The notes beneath the pieces are model-generated. The model did no database searches and had not been told where the DNA came from. It saw only the letters and a list, made by a program, of their open reading frames with translations. This document shows positions 25,474 through 34,005 of a DNA stretch of 64,000 bases, in pieces (within the stretch, counting starts at the first letter, position 1; every line of letters starts with the position of its first letter). The DNA is taken from assembly GCA_016787665.1 (NCBI GenBank), contig JAEUUC010000013.1, positions 248,001-312,000 on the forward strand, given 5' to 3'. Source of the stretch: Cyclobacteriaceae bacterium. Its GTDB lineage: Bacteria > Bacteroidota > Bacteroidia > Cytophagales > Cyclobacteriaceae. The translations under genes were made by a program, and so were the position numbers.

Positions 25474-26034
25474 ATGGCACGCTCAACCCCTGAGATACCC
25501 AACGCCTCCATGGCCGATATCGCCTTTTTGTTGCTCACCTTCTTTTTGGTGACCACCACGATTGCGAACGACCGGGGCTTGAGTATCCTGTTGCCTCCGC
25601 CACCCGATCCTAATGCCAAGCAGGACGAGGTGAAGATTCAGGAGCGTAACATGTTCAAAATCCAGGTGAACTCATCGGATGCCCTTTTGGTGGAAGGTGA
25701 GCCTATGGATGATGTAAGCGGATTGAAGGATATGATCAAGGCCTTTGTGCTCAACAATGGACGTGATCCGAATTCCTCTGACAATCCCGAAAAAGCGATT
25801 GTTTCATATAAGACCGACCGGGGTACCAGTCACGCACGGTTCGTGCAGATTCTGGATATTATTCAGGCGGCCTACTATGATATTTATGCCGAGCGCGCGA
25901 GTGTCACCAACGCTAGGTTTCGCGAGGCAGCATCCGACCTTTCCGATCCGCAGAATAAAGAGATTTATGACCGTGGTCGTGAAGGTATTCCGATGAACAT
26001 TTCCATTGCTGAACCGACCAAAGTGGGCGGCTAA
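25474..26034 (+). CDS. exbD: ExbD/TolR biopolymer transport protein
   Basis: A 186-residue ExbD/TolR-family protein with one N-terminal transmembrane helix (MADIAFLLLTFFLVTTTI), where the Asp of ASMADIAF is the conserved proton-carrying residue, then a periplasmic domain. The mature domain begins GLSILLPPPPDPNAKQ. The periplasmic part is longer than in enterobacterial ExbD (about 140 residues). It lies between the three-helix protein and a second exbD; two different ExbD-type subunits per operon are usual in this phylum. Confidence 0.9.
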   Translation: MARSTPEIPNASMADIAFLLLTFFLVTTTIANDRGLSILLPPPPDPNAKQDEVKIQERNMFKIQVNSSDALLVEGEPMDDVSGLKDMIKAFVLNNGRDPNSSDNPEKAIVSYKTDRGTSHARFVQILDIIQAAYYDIYAERASVTNARFREAASDLSDPQNKEIYDRGREGIPMNISIAEPTKVGG

Positions 26035-26046
26035 ACCGAAACCAGT

Positions 26047-26511
26047 ATGTCAAAGTTTAAGAAGAAGACCCAGGTTAAGCAGGATATTCCAACCTCCTCG
26101 ATGCCCGATGTGGTGTTCATGTTGTTGTTCTTTTTCATGGTGACAACCGAACTCCGCCAGACGTCTATCGAAGTGAAGCAGAATATCCCCAAGGCGACCC
26201 AGTTGCGGAAGTTGCAACGAAAGTCTCTGGTTACGAACCTGTATATCGGTGAGCCGATTAAAAAGGACCAGTACGGTACCGAGCCGAAAATTCAGGCCAA
26301 CGATGTGTTCATTGAGCCGAAGGATATTGTGCTCTGGGTTAACCGCGAAAAAGATAAATTGTCCGAAGCGGAGCGTGATCAGTTGACGGTTTCGCTAAAA
26401 GTGGATAAGGAAGCCAAGCGTGGCCTGATTGCAGACGTGGAGACGGAACTGCGAAAAGCCAACTCCCGAAAGCTACTGTACACCACGCTGGAGGACGATA
26501 AAAAGAACTAG
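26047..26511 (+). CDS. exbD: Second ExbD/TolR family protein
   Basis: A 154-residue ExbD-family protein. A basic start (MSKFKKKTQVKQDIP) precedes the transmembrane helix SMPDVVFMLLFFFMVTTEL with the conserved Asp, followed by VKQNIPKATQLRKLQRK and a periplasmic domain. It differs clearly from the first exbD and is probably a second, non-equivalent subunit. Last gene of the operon; a strong intrinsic terminator begins 20 bases after its stop. Confidence 0.9.
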   Translation: MSKFKKKTQVKQDIPTSSMPDVVFMLLFFFMVTTELRQTSIEVKQNIPKATQLRKLQRKSLVTNLYIGEPIKKDQYGTEPKIQANDVFIEPKDIVLWVNREKDKLSEAERDQLTVSLKVDKEAKRGLIADVETELRKANSRKLLYTTLEDDKKN

Positions 26512-26531
26512 GTTTTTTCCTGAAGTAAAAG

Positions 26532-26559
26532 AAGGACTGCGATGAGCAGTCCTTTTTTT
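26532..26559 (+). terminator. Intrinsic terminator of the exb operon
   Basis: AAGGACTGC (26532-26540) pairs with GCAGTCCTT (26546-26554) around a short loop, and a T run follows to 26559. It contains the upstream ATG of the MFS frame, which rules that ATG out as a likely start. Confidence 0.9.
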
Positions 26560-26571
26560 ATACAAGCCAAC

Positions 26572-27894
26572 ATGCCCAATACTTCCGCTATTACGGTCAA
26601 CAATCCGCGAACGGTCAGAGCCTGGACGATGTATGACTGGGCCAACTCGGTGTACTCCCTCGTGATTACCTCGGCCATTTTTCCTATTTACTACAAGGAG
26701 GTGGCTCGCGGTGCCGATGGCTCTGATGTGGTATCGTTCTTCGGCATCAGCGTGCAGAATTCGGTGCTCTACTCGTATTCCCTTTCCTTCTCGTTCTTAC
26801 TGGTAGCTGCCCTGCTGCCACTGCTCTCCGGCATGGCTGACTACACCGGGCGAAAGAAGTTCTTTATGAAAATGTTTGTATGGACGGGCGGCCTGGCCTG
26901 CATGGGCCTTTATGGGTTTCAGAGTGCCGATTGGGTGGAGTGGGGGATTTTCTGCTCCGTGATGGCCAGTGTGGGGTACTCGGGCAGTCTGGTCTTTTAC
27001 GATGCGTTCCTGCCCGAAATTGTCACCGAGGACCGATATGACCGAACCAGTGCCCGCGGCTATTCCATGGGTTATTTTGGAAGCGTCATCCTTATGGTGG
27101 CTTGCCTCATCATGATCATGAACCCCACGGCATTTTGGTTTGAAAGTGCCGGGGACGCCACCCGTTTTTCATTCTTGTTGGTAGGCGTTTGGTGGATTGG
27201 GTTTGCCTACATACCGTTCACGCTATTACCGGAAGTTGAGCGTGCCAGGGTTAGCGGTGTAAATGTTTGGACCAGCGGTTACCTCGAATTGCTCAAGGTG
27301 TGGCGTCAATTGAAACTTCTGCCGGATTTGAAGCGATACCTGGCTTCCTTCTTTTTCTTTAATACCGGGGTGCAAACCGTGATGTATCTCGCTACGCTTT
27401 TTGGTACCGATGTGCTTCATCTGGAAAGTACCAAACTGATTGCCACGATCTTACTTATTCAGCTGGTGGCTGCGGTGGGCGCTTCGTTATTTTCAAGAAT
27501 TAGTCAGCGGCAGGGTAATCAGATGGCATTGTACATCATGATTGCTATTTGGATGACGGTGTGCCTGGCCGCCTATCTGATTACGACCGAATGGGAATTC
27601 TATGCGCTGGCGTTCGTGGTGGGCATGATTATGGGTGGCATTCAGGCGCTCTCACGCGCCACGTATACGAAGCTGATACCCGAGGGCACGGCCGACACGG
27701 CTTCCTATCTGAGTTTTTACAATGTGACGTACAACGTATCGATTGTGTTGGGTACGTTCACGTTTGGTATCATCAACCAACTTACCGGCAACATGCGCTA
27801 CAGCGCGGTCAGCCTCACGCTCTTTTTTGTTGTCGGATTTTTCCTGTTGTCGCGGGTGAAATCTGCAGATATCCGCAAGCCCGTACGTCAGTAG
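26572..27894 (+). CDS. MFS transporter, UMF1-type
   Basis: A 440-residue major facilitator protein with 12 membrane segments, of the UMF1/Atg22-like group: N-terminal VRAWTMYDWANSVYSLVITS is the group signature, followed by LLPLLSGMADYTGRKKFFM and GGIQALSRATYTKLIPEG. Substrate unknown; relatives are linked to amino acid or nucleobase export. The frame opens at 26542, but that ATG lies inside the exb terminator, so I use 26572 (MPNTSAI). Its end overlaps the convergent AMP nucleosidase gene by 7 bases. Confidence 0.88.
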   Translation: MPNTSAITVNNPRTVRAWTMYDWANSVYSLVITSAIFPIYYKEVARGADGSDVVSFFGISVQNSVLYSYSLSFSFLLVAALLPLLSGMADYTGRKKFFMKMFVWTGGLACMGLYGFQSADWVEWGIFCSVMASVGYSGSLVFYDAFLPEIVTEDRYDRTSARGYSMGYFGSVILMVACLIMIMNPTAFWFESAGDATRFSFLLVGVWWIGFAYIPFTLLPEVERARVSGVNVWTSGYLELLKVWRQLKLLPDLKRYLASFFFFNTGVQTVMYLATLFGTDVLHLESTKLIATILLIQLVAAVGASLFSRISQRQGNQMALYIMIAIWMTVCLAAYLITTEWEFYALAFVVGMIMGGIQALSRATYTKLIPEGTADTASYLSFYNVTYNVSIVLGTFTFGIINQLTGNMRYSAVSLTLFFVVGFFLLSRVKSADIRKPVRQ

Positions 27895-28658
27895 TGCAGG
27901 TGCTTCACTGTAAGCCCCTTGTTGATGAGCTGTTTGAGCGAGTCAATGCCGATTTTCAGGTGGAGATCCACATAGTTTTGCGTCACTACCTTGTCACTGG
28001 CTTCGGTTTTCACCCCATCGGGAAACATGGGTTGATCTGACACCAGCAAGAGTGCCCCAGCCGGAATCTCATTGTAGAAGGCGGTGGAGAAAATGGTGGC
28101 CGTTTCCATGTCAATGGCCATAGCGCGAATTTTTCGCAGATATTCTTTAAACGTTTCATCCCACTCCCAAACCCTGCGGTTGGTAGTGTAAACCGTTCCG
28201 GTCCAGTAATCCTGATCATAGTCCCGGATGGTAGTCGAAATGGCCTTTTGTAAAGCGAATGCCGGCAGGGCGGGTACTTCCGGTGGGAAGTAATCGGTGG
28301 AGGTTCCTTCACCCCGTATGGCCGCAATGGGCAAAATAAAATCCCCGATGTCATTCTTCTTTTTCAGTCCGCCACATTTGCCGAGAAAAAGGCAGGCAAG
28401 GGGCTTCACGGCTGTGAGGCAGTCCATGATGGTAGCGGCATTCGGGCTGCCCATGCCAAAATTGATCATGGTGATACCTTCTGCCGTGGCGCTTAACATA
28501 GCGCGGTCGGTGCCATGCACTTCTACGTTGTGCATTTCGGCAAACTTGCGCACATAGTTGTCGAAGTTGGTCAGCAAAATGTATTTTCCGAAATCATGCA
28601 GCGGCATGCCCGTGTATCGCGGGAGCCAGTTTTCAGCTATCTCTTGTTTTGTTTTCAT
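27888..28658 (-). CDS. amn: AMP nucleosidase
   Basis: Hydrolyses AMP to adenine and ribose 5-phosphate, adjusting adenylate pools. The 256-residue protein is the short form without the N-terminal domain of the enterobacterial enzyme. It starts MKTKQEIAENWLPRYTGMP and keeps the phosphorylase-like core: INFGMGSPNAATIMD, FLGKCGGLKKKNDIGDFILP and AIDMETATIFSTAF, where the Glu of MET is a likely ribose ligand. Divergent from the small PD-(D/E)XK gene with 24 bases between the starts. Confidence 0.9.
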   Translation of the reverse strand: MKTKQEIAENWLPRYTGMPLHDFGKYILLTNFDNYVRKFAEMHNVEVHGTDRAMLSATAEGITMINFGMGSPNAATIMDCLTAVKPLACLFLGKCGGLKKKNDIGDFILPIAAIRGEGTSTDYFPPEVPALPAFALQKAISTTIRDYDQDYWTGTVYTTNRRVWEWDETFKEYLRKIRAMAIDMETATIFSTAFYNEIPAGALLLVSDQPMFPDGVKTEASDKVVTQNYVDLHLKIGIDSLKQLINKGLTVKHLHY

Positions 28659-28682
28659 CTTCTAATTAACAATTTAGCAGCA

Positions 28683-29141
28683 GTGTATCGGCTGAACCTT
28701 CCTGAATTCAAGCCAGCCCTACGTAAAGAGCAGGGCAAAGTATTCATTTTCGATCTAATTCGAAAAAAGTACATCGTCCTCACGCCCGAAGAATGGGTAC
28801 GACAGCATCTTTTGAATTTTCTTATCGCACACCGGCAGTATCCGAAAGCCCTGTTCCGGGTAGAAGGCGGGTTGATGTACAACCAGCGTCAAAAAAGATC
28901 CGACATTTTGATTTTTGATCGGGTGGGTAAACCCTGGATGCTCATCGAGTGCAAATCCCCGGCCATCAAACTGAATCAAAAGGCATTCAACCAGGTGGCC
29001 GTGTACAACATGACCATTGGCGCACGCTACCTGGCCGTGAGCAACGGCATGGTTCATTTTTGCTGCGAGGCTGCCAAGCCGGGCCAAGACCCGGTGTACC
29101 TCAATGATTTTCCAGATTTTGCCGGTGGACCAGCTTCTTAA
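28683..29141 (+). CDS. Small HsdR N-terminal-type PD-(D/E)XK protein
   Basis: A 152-residue protein matching the N-terminal domain of type I restriction HsdR subunits, without helicase parts. The nuclease-like core is visible: RVEGG...KRSDILIFDRVGKPWMLIECKSP with Asp and ExK residues, preceded by YIVLTPEEWVRQHLL. It starts at GTG 28683 (MYRLNLPEFKP), because the frame upstream lies in the opposite amn gene and has no ATG here. Standalone copies are widespread in Bacteroidota; their role is not known to me. It overlaps the ald end by 4 bases. Confidence 0.8.
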   Translation: MYRLNLPEFKPALRKEQGKVFIFDLIRKKYIVLTPEEWVRQHLLNFLIAHRQYPKALFRVEGGLMYNQRQKRSDILIFDRVGKPWMLIECKSPAIKLNQKAFNQVAVYNMTIGARYLAVSNGMVHFCCEAAKPGQDPVYLNDFPDFAGGPAS

Positions 29142-30253
29142 GCGATAAATTCTTTGATGTCGGTAAACGGCAGATTAAAGGCATCAGCAACGGCTTTGTA
29201 TACCACCTTGCCGTTAATCACGTTTAAACCTTTCCTTAACTCCATACTGTCCTGACACGCTTTCTTCCAGCCGTGGTTAGCCAGCTTGATCGCATACGGA
29301 AGCGTTGCATTGGTAAGGGCCAGGGTTGATGTATACGGAACAGCACCCGGCATATTCGCCACACAATAGTGCACCACGTCATCGATGATGTAGGTCGGAT
29401 CTTCGTGCGTGGTTGGTCGGCAGGTTTCAATGCAGCCACCTTGATCTACGGCAACGTCAACCAGCACGGTGCCGGGCCGCATGGTCTTTAACATATCGCG
29501 AGTGATCAGTTTCGGTGCCTTGGCGCCCGGTATCAATACCCCACCCACAATCAAATCATGGGTTTTCACCAAGTCGCGGAGCACGTAATCATTGGACACC
29601 ATCGTGCGCACGTTTTTCGGCATCACATCATCGAGGTAACGAAGGCGGTTGATGTTTACATCGGTAATAATCACATCGGCACCCATGCCCGCAGCCATTT
29701 TGGCTGCGTTGGTGCCCACCACACCACCACCGAGAATCAGCACTTTGGCTGGCATCACACCCGGGACGCCACCCAACAGTATACCCCGGCCTTTTAATGG
29801 TTTTTCCAGATACTTGGCGCCTTCCTGTATGGCCATACGACCGGCCACCTCACTCATCGGCACCAGCAGTGGCAGGCTGCCGTCAATTCGCTCCACGGTT
29901 TCGTACGCCAGGCAAACGGCTCCGGTTTTGATCATGGCGTGCGCCAAAGGTTCGTACGAGGCAAAGTGGAAATAGGTGAAGACCAGTTGGTCTTTTTTGA
30001 TCAACCCATACTCTTGCTCAATGGGTTCTTTCACTTTCATAATCATTTCGGCAATCCCGAAAACGTCAGCGGCAGAAGGGAGAATTTTGGCGCCTGCACC
30101 AACATATTCGGCATCAGAAAAACCGCTGCCATCACCTGCTTTGGTTTGCATGTAAACGGTGTGTCCTTTGCGGACCAACTCCTGGGCACCGGCCGGGGTG
30201 AGCGCCACCCGGTTTTCGTTATTTTTTATTTCCTTCGGAACGCCAATGATCAT
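29138..30253 (-). CDS. ald: Alanine dehydrogenase
   Basis: Reversible NAD-dependent deamination of L-alanine to pyruvate and ammonia. The 371-residue protein starts MIIGVPKEIKNNENRVALTP; substrate-site features include KEPIEQEY and the Rossmann motif VLILGGGVVGTNAAKMAAGM followed by VIITDVN. PTTHEDPTYIIDDVVHYCV near the C-terminus is typical. The frame is open 90 bases further upstream, but the family start is at 30253. It is convergent with the PD-(D/E)XK gene (4-base overlap). Confidence 0.95.
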   Translation of the reverse strand: MIIGVPKEIKNNENRVALTPAGAQELVRKGHTVYMQTKAGDGSGFSDAEYVGAGAKILPSAADVFGIAEMIMKVKEPIEQEYGLIKKDQLVFTYFHFASYEPLAHAMIKTGAVCLAYETVERIDGSLPLLVPMSEVAGRMAIQEGAKYLEKPLKGRGILLGGVPGVMPAKVLILGGGVVGTNAAKMAAGMGADVIITDVNINRLRYLDDVMPKNVRTMVSNDYVLRDLVKTHDLIVGGVLIPGAKAPKLITRDMLKTMRPGTVLVDVAVDQGGCIETCRPTTHEDPTYIIDDVVHYCVANMPGAVPYTSTLALTNATLPYAIKLANHGWKKACQDSMELRKGLNVINGKVVYKAVADAFNLPFTDIKEFIA

Positions 30254-30310
30254 GATGATTGAGTTTGGTTGAAAATCCGGCAAATATACTACTGTTATCG
30301 ATTGAAAGAC

Positions 30311-30727
30311 ATGAATTCTCCTTTTAACCCCGGGCTGCGCCACTATGCATTTTATGGATCATTGCGCAGGGGGATGGCACTTCACCGGCATTTTCAGCCT
30401 TACCTGCATTACCGGTTTAGTGCGCGCCTTCCCGGCTTTATCATGCGGGTCCACGGCCCGTATCCCACCGAACAGTATGCGTTGCCGGCATACCCGGTGG
30501 TAAGCCGCGGAAACGGGGAAATCACCGTGGAGGTAACCGAGGTAACAAACACCGACATCGCGCGTGAAATTTTCACCCTTGAAATCAGGGCCGGTTATCG
30601 CTATGAAAAAATTTCGGTTGGTGGGGAAAACGTGGGTATCTTTTTGTTTCCAGAGTCGCCCAATCTTCCCTTGGTTCCCTCTGGCGATTGGGTTCAATTC
30701 TTTGGCCATCAGAAAGTGATGCCGTAG
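30311..30727 (+). CDS. Gamma-glutamylcyclotransferase-like protein
   Basis: A 138-residue protein of the gamma-glutamylcyclotransferase (AIG2-like) fold: HYAFYGSLRRGMALH gives the YGSL substrate loop, and the Glu of FTLEIRAGYRYEKI is the expected catalytic acid. Family members form 5-oxoproline from gamma-glutamyl compounds, but many small homologues lack an assigned substrate. Start at 30311 (MNSPFNPG). Divergent from ald. Confidence 0.8.
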   Translation: MNSPFNPGLRHYAFYGSLRRGMALHRHFQPYLHYRFSARLPGFIMRVHGPYPTEQYALPAYPVVSRGNGEITVEVTEVTNTDIAREIFTLEIRAGYRYEKISVGGENVGIFLFPESPNLPLVPSGDWVQFFGHQKVMP

Positions 30728-30754
30728 AAAGTTTTGTGCAGCATTGGCCATTAG

Positions 30755-30782
30755 TTGACTGCTGGGTTTTTATCTACTTTTG
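30755..30782 (+). promoter_or_regulatory. Promoter upstream of the E1 gene
   Basis: TTG at 30755-30757 and TACTTTTG at 30775-30782 (exact TAnnTTTG −7 element), separated by 17 bases. The −7 element ends 20 bases before GTG 30803, which supports that codon as the E1 start rather than the in-frame TTG at 30755. Confidence 0.55.
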
Positions 30783-30802
30783 ACCTCAGTAAAACGATTG
30801 TT

Positions 30803-33199
30803 GTGGCTACTTCCAAAACGCTTTCAGCCAAAGTATCACGCGATGCCGAAACCGTGTTGGGCGATTACCGCCTGGCCTGGGCGAGCCGCGAGGCCAGTTT
30901 GCTGGGCCGAAAGGAAGTATTTATGGGAAAGGCCAAGTTTGGCATTTTCGGAGATGGCAAAGAAGTGGCGCAAATCGCCATGGCCCGCGTATTCAAGCCC
31001 GGTGATTTTCGATCGGGGTATTACCGCGACCAAACGTTCATGTTTGCCATTGGCGAGCTTACGCTCCAGCAGTACTTTGCTCAGCTCTATGCGCATCCGA
31101 GTGTAGAGGCTGATCCGGCATCGGCTGGTCGTTTGATGAACGGCCATTATGCCACGCGCATGGTGGATGAATCGGGCAACCTGATTGACTTGACCAAAAA
31201 GAAAAACAGCAGCGCGGATATTTCGCCCACGGCCGCTCAAATGCCGCGGTTGCTGGGTCTGGCATACGCGTCAAAATTATTCCGGCAAAACCAATCGCTT
31301 CATACGTACAACACGTTGTCCCGCCAGGGAAATGAAATTGCCTTTGGAACAATCGGCAATGCCTCTACATCGGAGGGTATGTTTTTTGAGGCCATGAATG
31401 CTGCCGGGGTCTTGCAAGTACCCATGCTGGTGGCGGTTTGGGATGATGACTATGGCATCTCCGTTCCGCAGGAGTACCACACCACCAAGAAAAGCATTTC
31501 AAAAGCGCTGGCCGGATTCCAGCGGGGTGCCGATGAGCCCGGGATCGAAATCATTACCGCACGCGGTTGGGATTACCCCGGCTTAATGCAAGCCTTTGCC
31601 CAGGCCGAGAAAATTTGTCGTGAACAACACGTGCCGGTGCTGCTTCATGTTCGGGAGGTAACGCAACCACAAGGGCATTCAACCTCGGGTTCACACGAGC
31701 GATATAAATCCAAAGAGCGTCTGGCCTGGGAACGAGACCATGACTGTTTGAAAAAAATGCGCGAGTGGATTTTGGACCAGGAGATGGCAACTCCTGCCGA
31801 GCTCGATCAGTTGGAGGCTGAGGGGAAGGCGTTGGCCAAGGAGGCCAAGGAAGCGGCCTGGAAAAGTTTCATGGCTGAGATTCACCGCGATCAGGATCAG
31901 TTGCTTGCGCTCTTAACCCGCGCAGAAAATGAAGTGCCTGATATTGCGGAAGTGCGCGAAACACTGGCCAAGACCATTAATCCCTTACGGCTGGATGGAG
32001 CCCGTGCCGCCAAAAAAGCACTCCGATTGTTGCGGCATAGTGAGGCTGACGTGAAGGAGGAAATCCGACAGTGGATTGAGCGAACCAGTTTGGATAACCA
32101 CGACCGGTTTAACTCCCACCTGCATAGTCAGTCCGCCTACTCGGCAGTTCAACAGGAAGCGGTTCCTGCGCAATATTCGGATCATTCGCCTTTGATAGAC
32201 GGGCGCGAGATTTTGCAGGCCTGCTTCCGCGAGGCCCTCGCGCGCGATCCACGCGTCTTAGCCTTTGGCGAAGATGTGGGCCGCATCGGGGATGTGAACC
32301 AGGGATTTGCCGGCCTGCAGGAGCAGTTTGGTGAGTTGCGCGTAACGGATACGGGCATCCGCGAATGCACGATCATCGGCCAGGGTATTGGCCTTGCCTT
32401 GCGTGGCCTTCGACCCATAGCCGAAATTCAATATCTGGACTATCTGCTTTACGCGATTCAGATTTTATCGGATGATTTGGCCAGCTTACAGTACCGAACC
32501 AAAGGAGGTCAACGCGCGCCACTCATCGTGAGAACCCGCGGCCACCGGTTGGAAGGTGTTTGGCATTCCGGATCACCCATGGGCATGGTGCTTCACAGTT
32601 TGCGTGGCATGCATGTGCTGGTTCCGCGGAACATGACCCAAGCGGCTGGCTTCTACAATCTGCTGTTGGAGTCTGATGAACCGGCCATCGTGGTAGAATG
32701 CCTCAATGGCTACCGATTAAAAGAAAAGTTACCCGATAACATCGGCACGTTTAAAGTGCCGCTGGGCGTACCCGAAGTGCTTCGTGAGGGTGATGATGTC
32801 ACCATTGTGACGTACGGCTCCATGTGCCGTCTGGTGTTGGAAGCAGCCGCGGAACTGGCTACGTTGGGTGTTTCCTGCGAGGTGATTGACGTACAGACCT
32901 TGTTGCCGTTCGACCGCCACCATCGCATTGTGGAATCGGTCAAGAAAACCAATCGGGTGGTATTTACGGATGAAGACGTGCCCGGTGGCGCCACGGCATT
33001 TATGATGCAGCACGTGCTGGAAACGCAGCAGGCATTTCGTTATTTGGATGCTGCTCCGCTGACCATTCCGGCTAAAGATCACCGCCCGGCTTACGGCTCG
33101 GATGGAGATTATTTCTCAAAGCCAAATCAGGAAGAATTGATCGATAAGATTTACGCCCTGATGCGGGAGTCCGATCCCGCTCGTTTTCCCGCCCTGTAG
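30803..33199 (+). CDS. Fused 2-oxoacid dehydrogenase E1 (alpha + beta)
   Basis: A 798-residue thiamine-diphosphate enzyme in which E1 alpha (about 1-430) and E1 beta (about 470-798) of a branched-chain/2-oxoisovalerate-type dehydrogenase are fused. Alpha features: RSGYYRDQTFMFAIG, TIGNASTSEGMFFEA (ThDP motif region), VWDDDYGISVP. Beta features: LAFGEDVGRIGDVNQG, AEIQYLDYLLYAI, VIDVQTLLPFDRHHRI. The fusion is common in Bacteroidota. It decarboxylates branched 2-oxoacids feeding iso-fatty-acid primers or valine/leucine breakdown; E2 and E3 must be encoded elsewhere. I start at GTG 30803 because a −7 element lies between it and the in-frame TTG at 30755. Confidence 0.88.
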   Translation: MATSKTLSAKVSRDAETVLGDYRLAWASREASLLGRKEVFMGKAKFGIFGDGKEVAQIAMARVFKPGDFRSGYYRDQTFMFAIGELTLQQYFAQLYAHPSVEADPASAGRLMNGHYATRMVDESGNLIDLTKKKNSSADISPTAAQMPRLLGLAYASKLFRQNQSLHTYNTLSRQGNEIAFGTIGNASTSEGMFFEAMNAAGVLQVPMLVAVWDDDYGISVPQEYHTTKKSISKALAGFQRGADEPGIEIITARGWDYPGLMQAFAQAEKICREQHVPVLLHVREVTQPQGHSTSGSHERYKSKERLAWERDHDCLKKMREWILDQEMATPAELDQLEAEGKALAKEAKEAAWKSFMAEIHRDQDQLLALLTRAENEVPDIAEVRETLAKTINPLRLDGARAAKKALRLLRHSEADVKEEIRQWIERTSLDNHDRFNSHLHSQSAYSAVQQEAVPAQYSDHSPLIDGREILQACFREALARDPRVLAFGEDVGRIGDVNQGFAGLQEQFGELRVTDTGIRECTIIGQGIGLALRGLRPIAEIQYLDYLLYAIQILSDDLASLQYRTKGGQRAPLIVRTRGHRLEGVWHSGSPMGMVLHSLRGMHVLVPRNMTQAAGFYNLLLESDEPAIVVECLNGYRLKEKLPDNIGTFKVPLGVPEVLREGDDVTIVTYGSMCRLVLEAAAELATLGVSCEVIDVQTLLPFDRHHRIVESVKKTNRVVFTDEDVPGGATAFMMQHVLETQQAFRYLDAAPLTIPAKDHRPAYGSDGDYFSKPNQEELIDKIYALMRESDPARFPAL

Positions 33200-33200
33200 T

Positions 33201-33965
33201 TCAGCGCCTGATTTGCTGGAGGGTAAACTCCGGTGTTTCGATGACGTTACTGACGTTTAAGGCCCGGTCTTTTATGTATACCCTCAGTTTGAGCGTGCGT
33301 GTACTGAAGATAATGTTGAAGGCAGAACTTTTGAGGGCATAATTAATAACGCCTTCCAACGGGCTTCCGGGTGTTTCCTTAAATAAGATTGGAAAACGGC
33401 CATAGTAGGGGTCTACCACGCATCCCGGATAGACAAACTCTGAATTCCAATCGTATTCTTCAAAGGTTCCGTTGGGCTGCTTAATCAGGTAGTCGACAAA
33501 AATATTGTAGTGGTCCGGATTCAGTTGAAAATACAAGGTATCCACAACGGTTTGTCCGTTGCGGATAACCTCCCAGTTGATGCAGTTGTACGGTGTTTCA
33601 AAATCCGGTAAGGTATCGTACTGCGGTTTTTTGCGTGCAGCAAAATTGACCAATTTGCACGTGTTCGTATTCCGGCAGGCTGGAAAGCCAGGATCGGTAA
33701 CATCAATGAAATAAAACCGGTTGTTATAGCAGATGTCTGGATTGATGCAGTCATCATCGCTTGAGCTCAAACCTAAGTCACCATCGCCATCGGTAAAACT
33801 GACTGAAATAACAATGGAGTCGGGCAAATTCGGGACCGGGTTATCGCCAAAATAGACATCCTTAAACTGAATTTCGGGCACCACCGGAAATTCGGGCGGG
33901 TCAAAGCAGGTGGTGACCGAAATCCCCATTGCGATAATCCCCAACACAGTCGCCCAGCTTTTCAT
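33201..33965 (-). CDS. Lipoprotein of unknown function
   Basis: A 254-residue probable lipoprotein: hydrophobic signal ending GISVTTC, then an acidic mature protein. It contains FTDGDGDLGLSSSDDD, an Asp-rich loop of the kind seen in calcium-binding beta-sandwich proteins of Bacteroidota, several Cys (CINPDICYN, PACRNTNTC) and alternating beta-like segments to the C-terminus. I recognise no enzyme family. It is convergent with the E1 gene (1 base between stops) and divergent from the LuxE-like gene. Confidence 0.75.
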   Translation of the reverse strand: MKSWATVLGIIAMGISVTTCFDPPEFPVVPEIQFKDVYFGDNPVPNLPDSIVISVSFTDGDGDLGLSSSDDDCINPDICYNNRFYFIDVTDPGFPACRNTNTCKLVNFAARKKPQYDTLPDFETPYNCINWEVIRNGQTVVDTLYFQLNPDHYNIFVDYLIKQPNGTFEEYDWNSEFVYPGCVVDPYYGRFPILFKETPGSPLEGVINYALKSSAFNIIFSTRTLKLRVYIKDRALNVSNVIETPEFTLQQIRR

Positions 33966-34005
33966 TGTGTCCTCTTTATATTCGTCCCTGAAAATTACTC
34001 AACAA

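Noticed and set aside
26542..26571. Earlier ATG for the MFS transporter
   Set aside because: Lies inside the exb operon terminator stem-loop, so it cannot be a normal start on the MFS transcript; 26572 is preferred.
30755..30802. TTG start of the E1 gene
   Set aside because: A −7 element (30775-30782) lies between it and the family-like start, so the transcript would begin after it.
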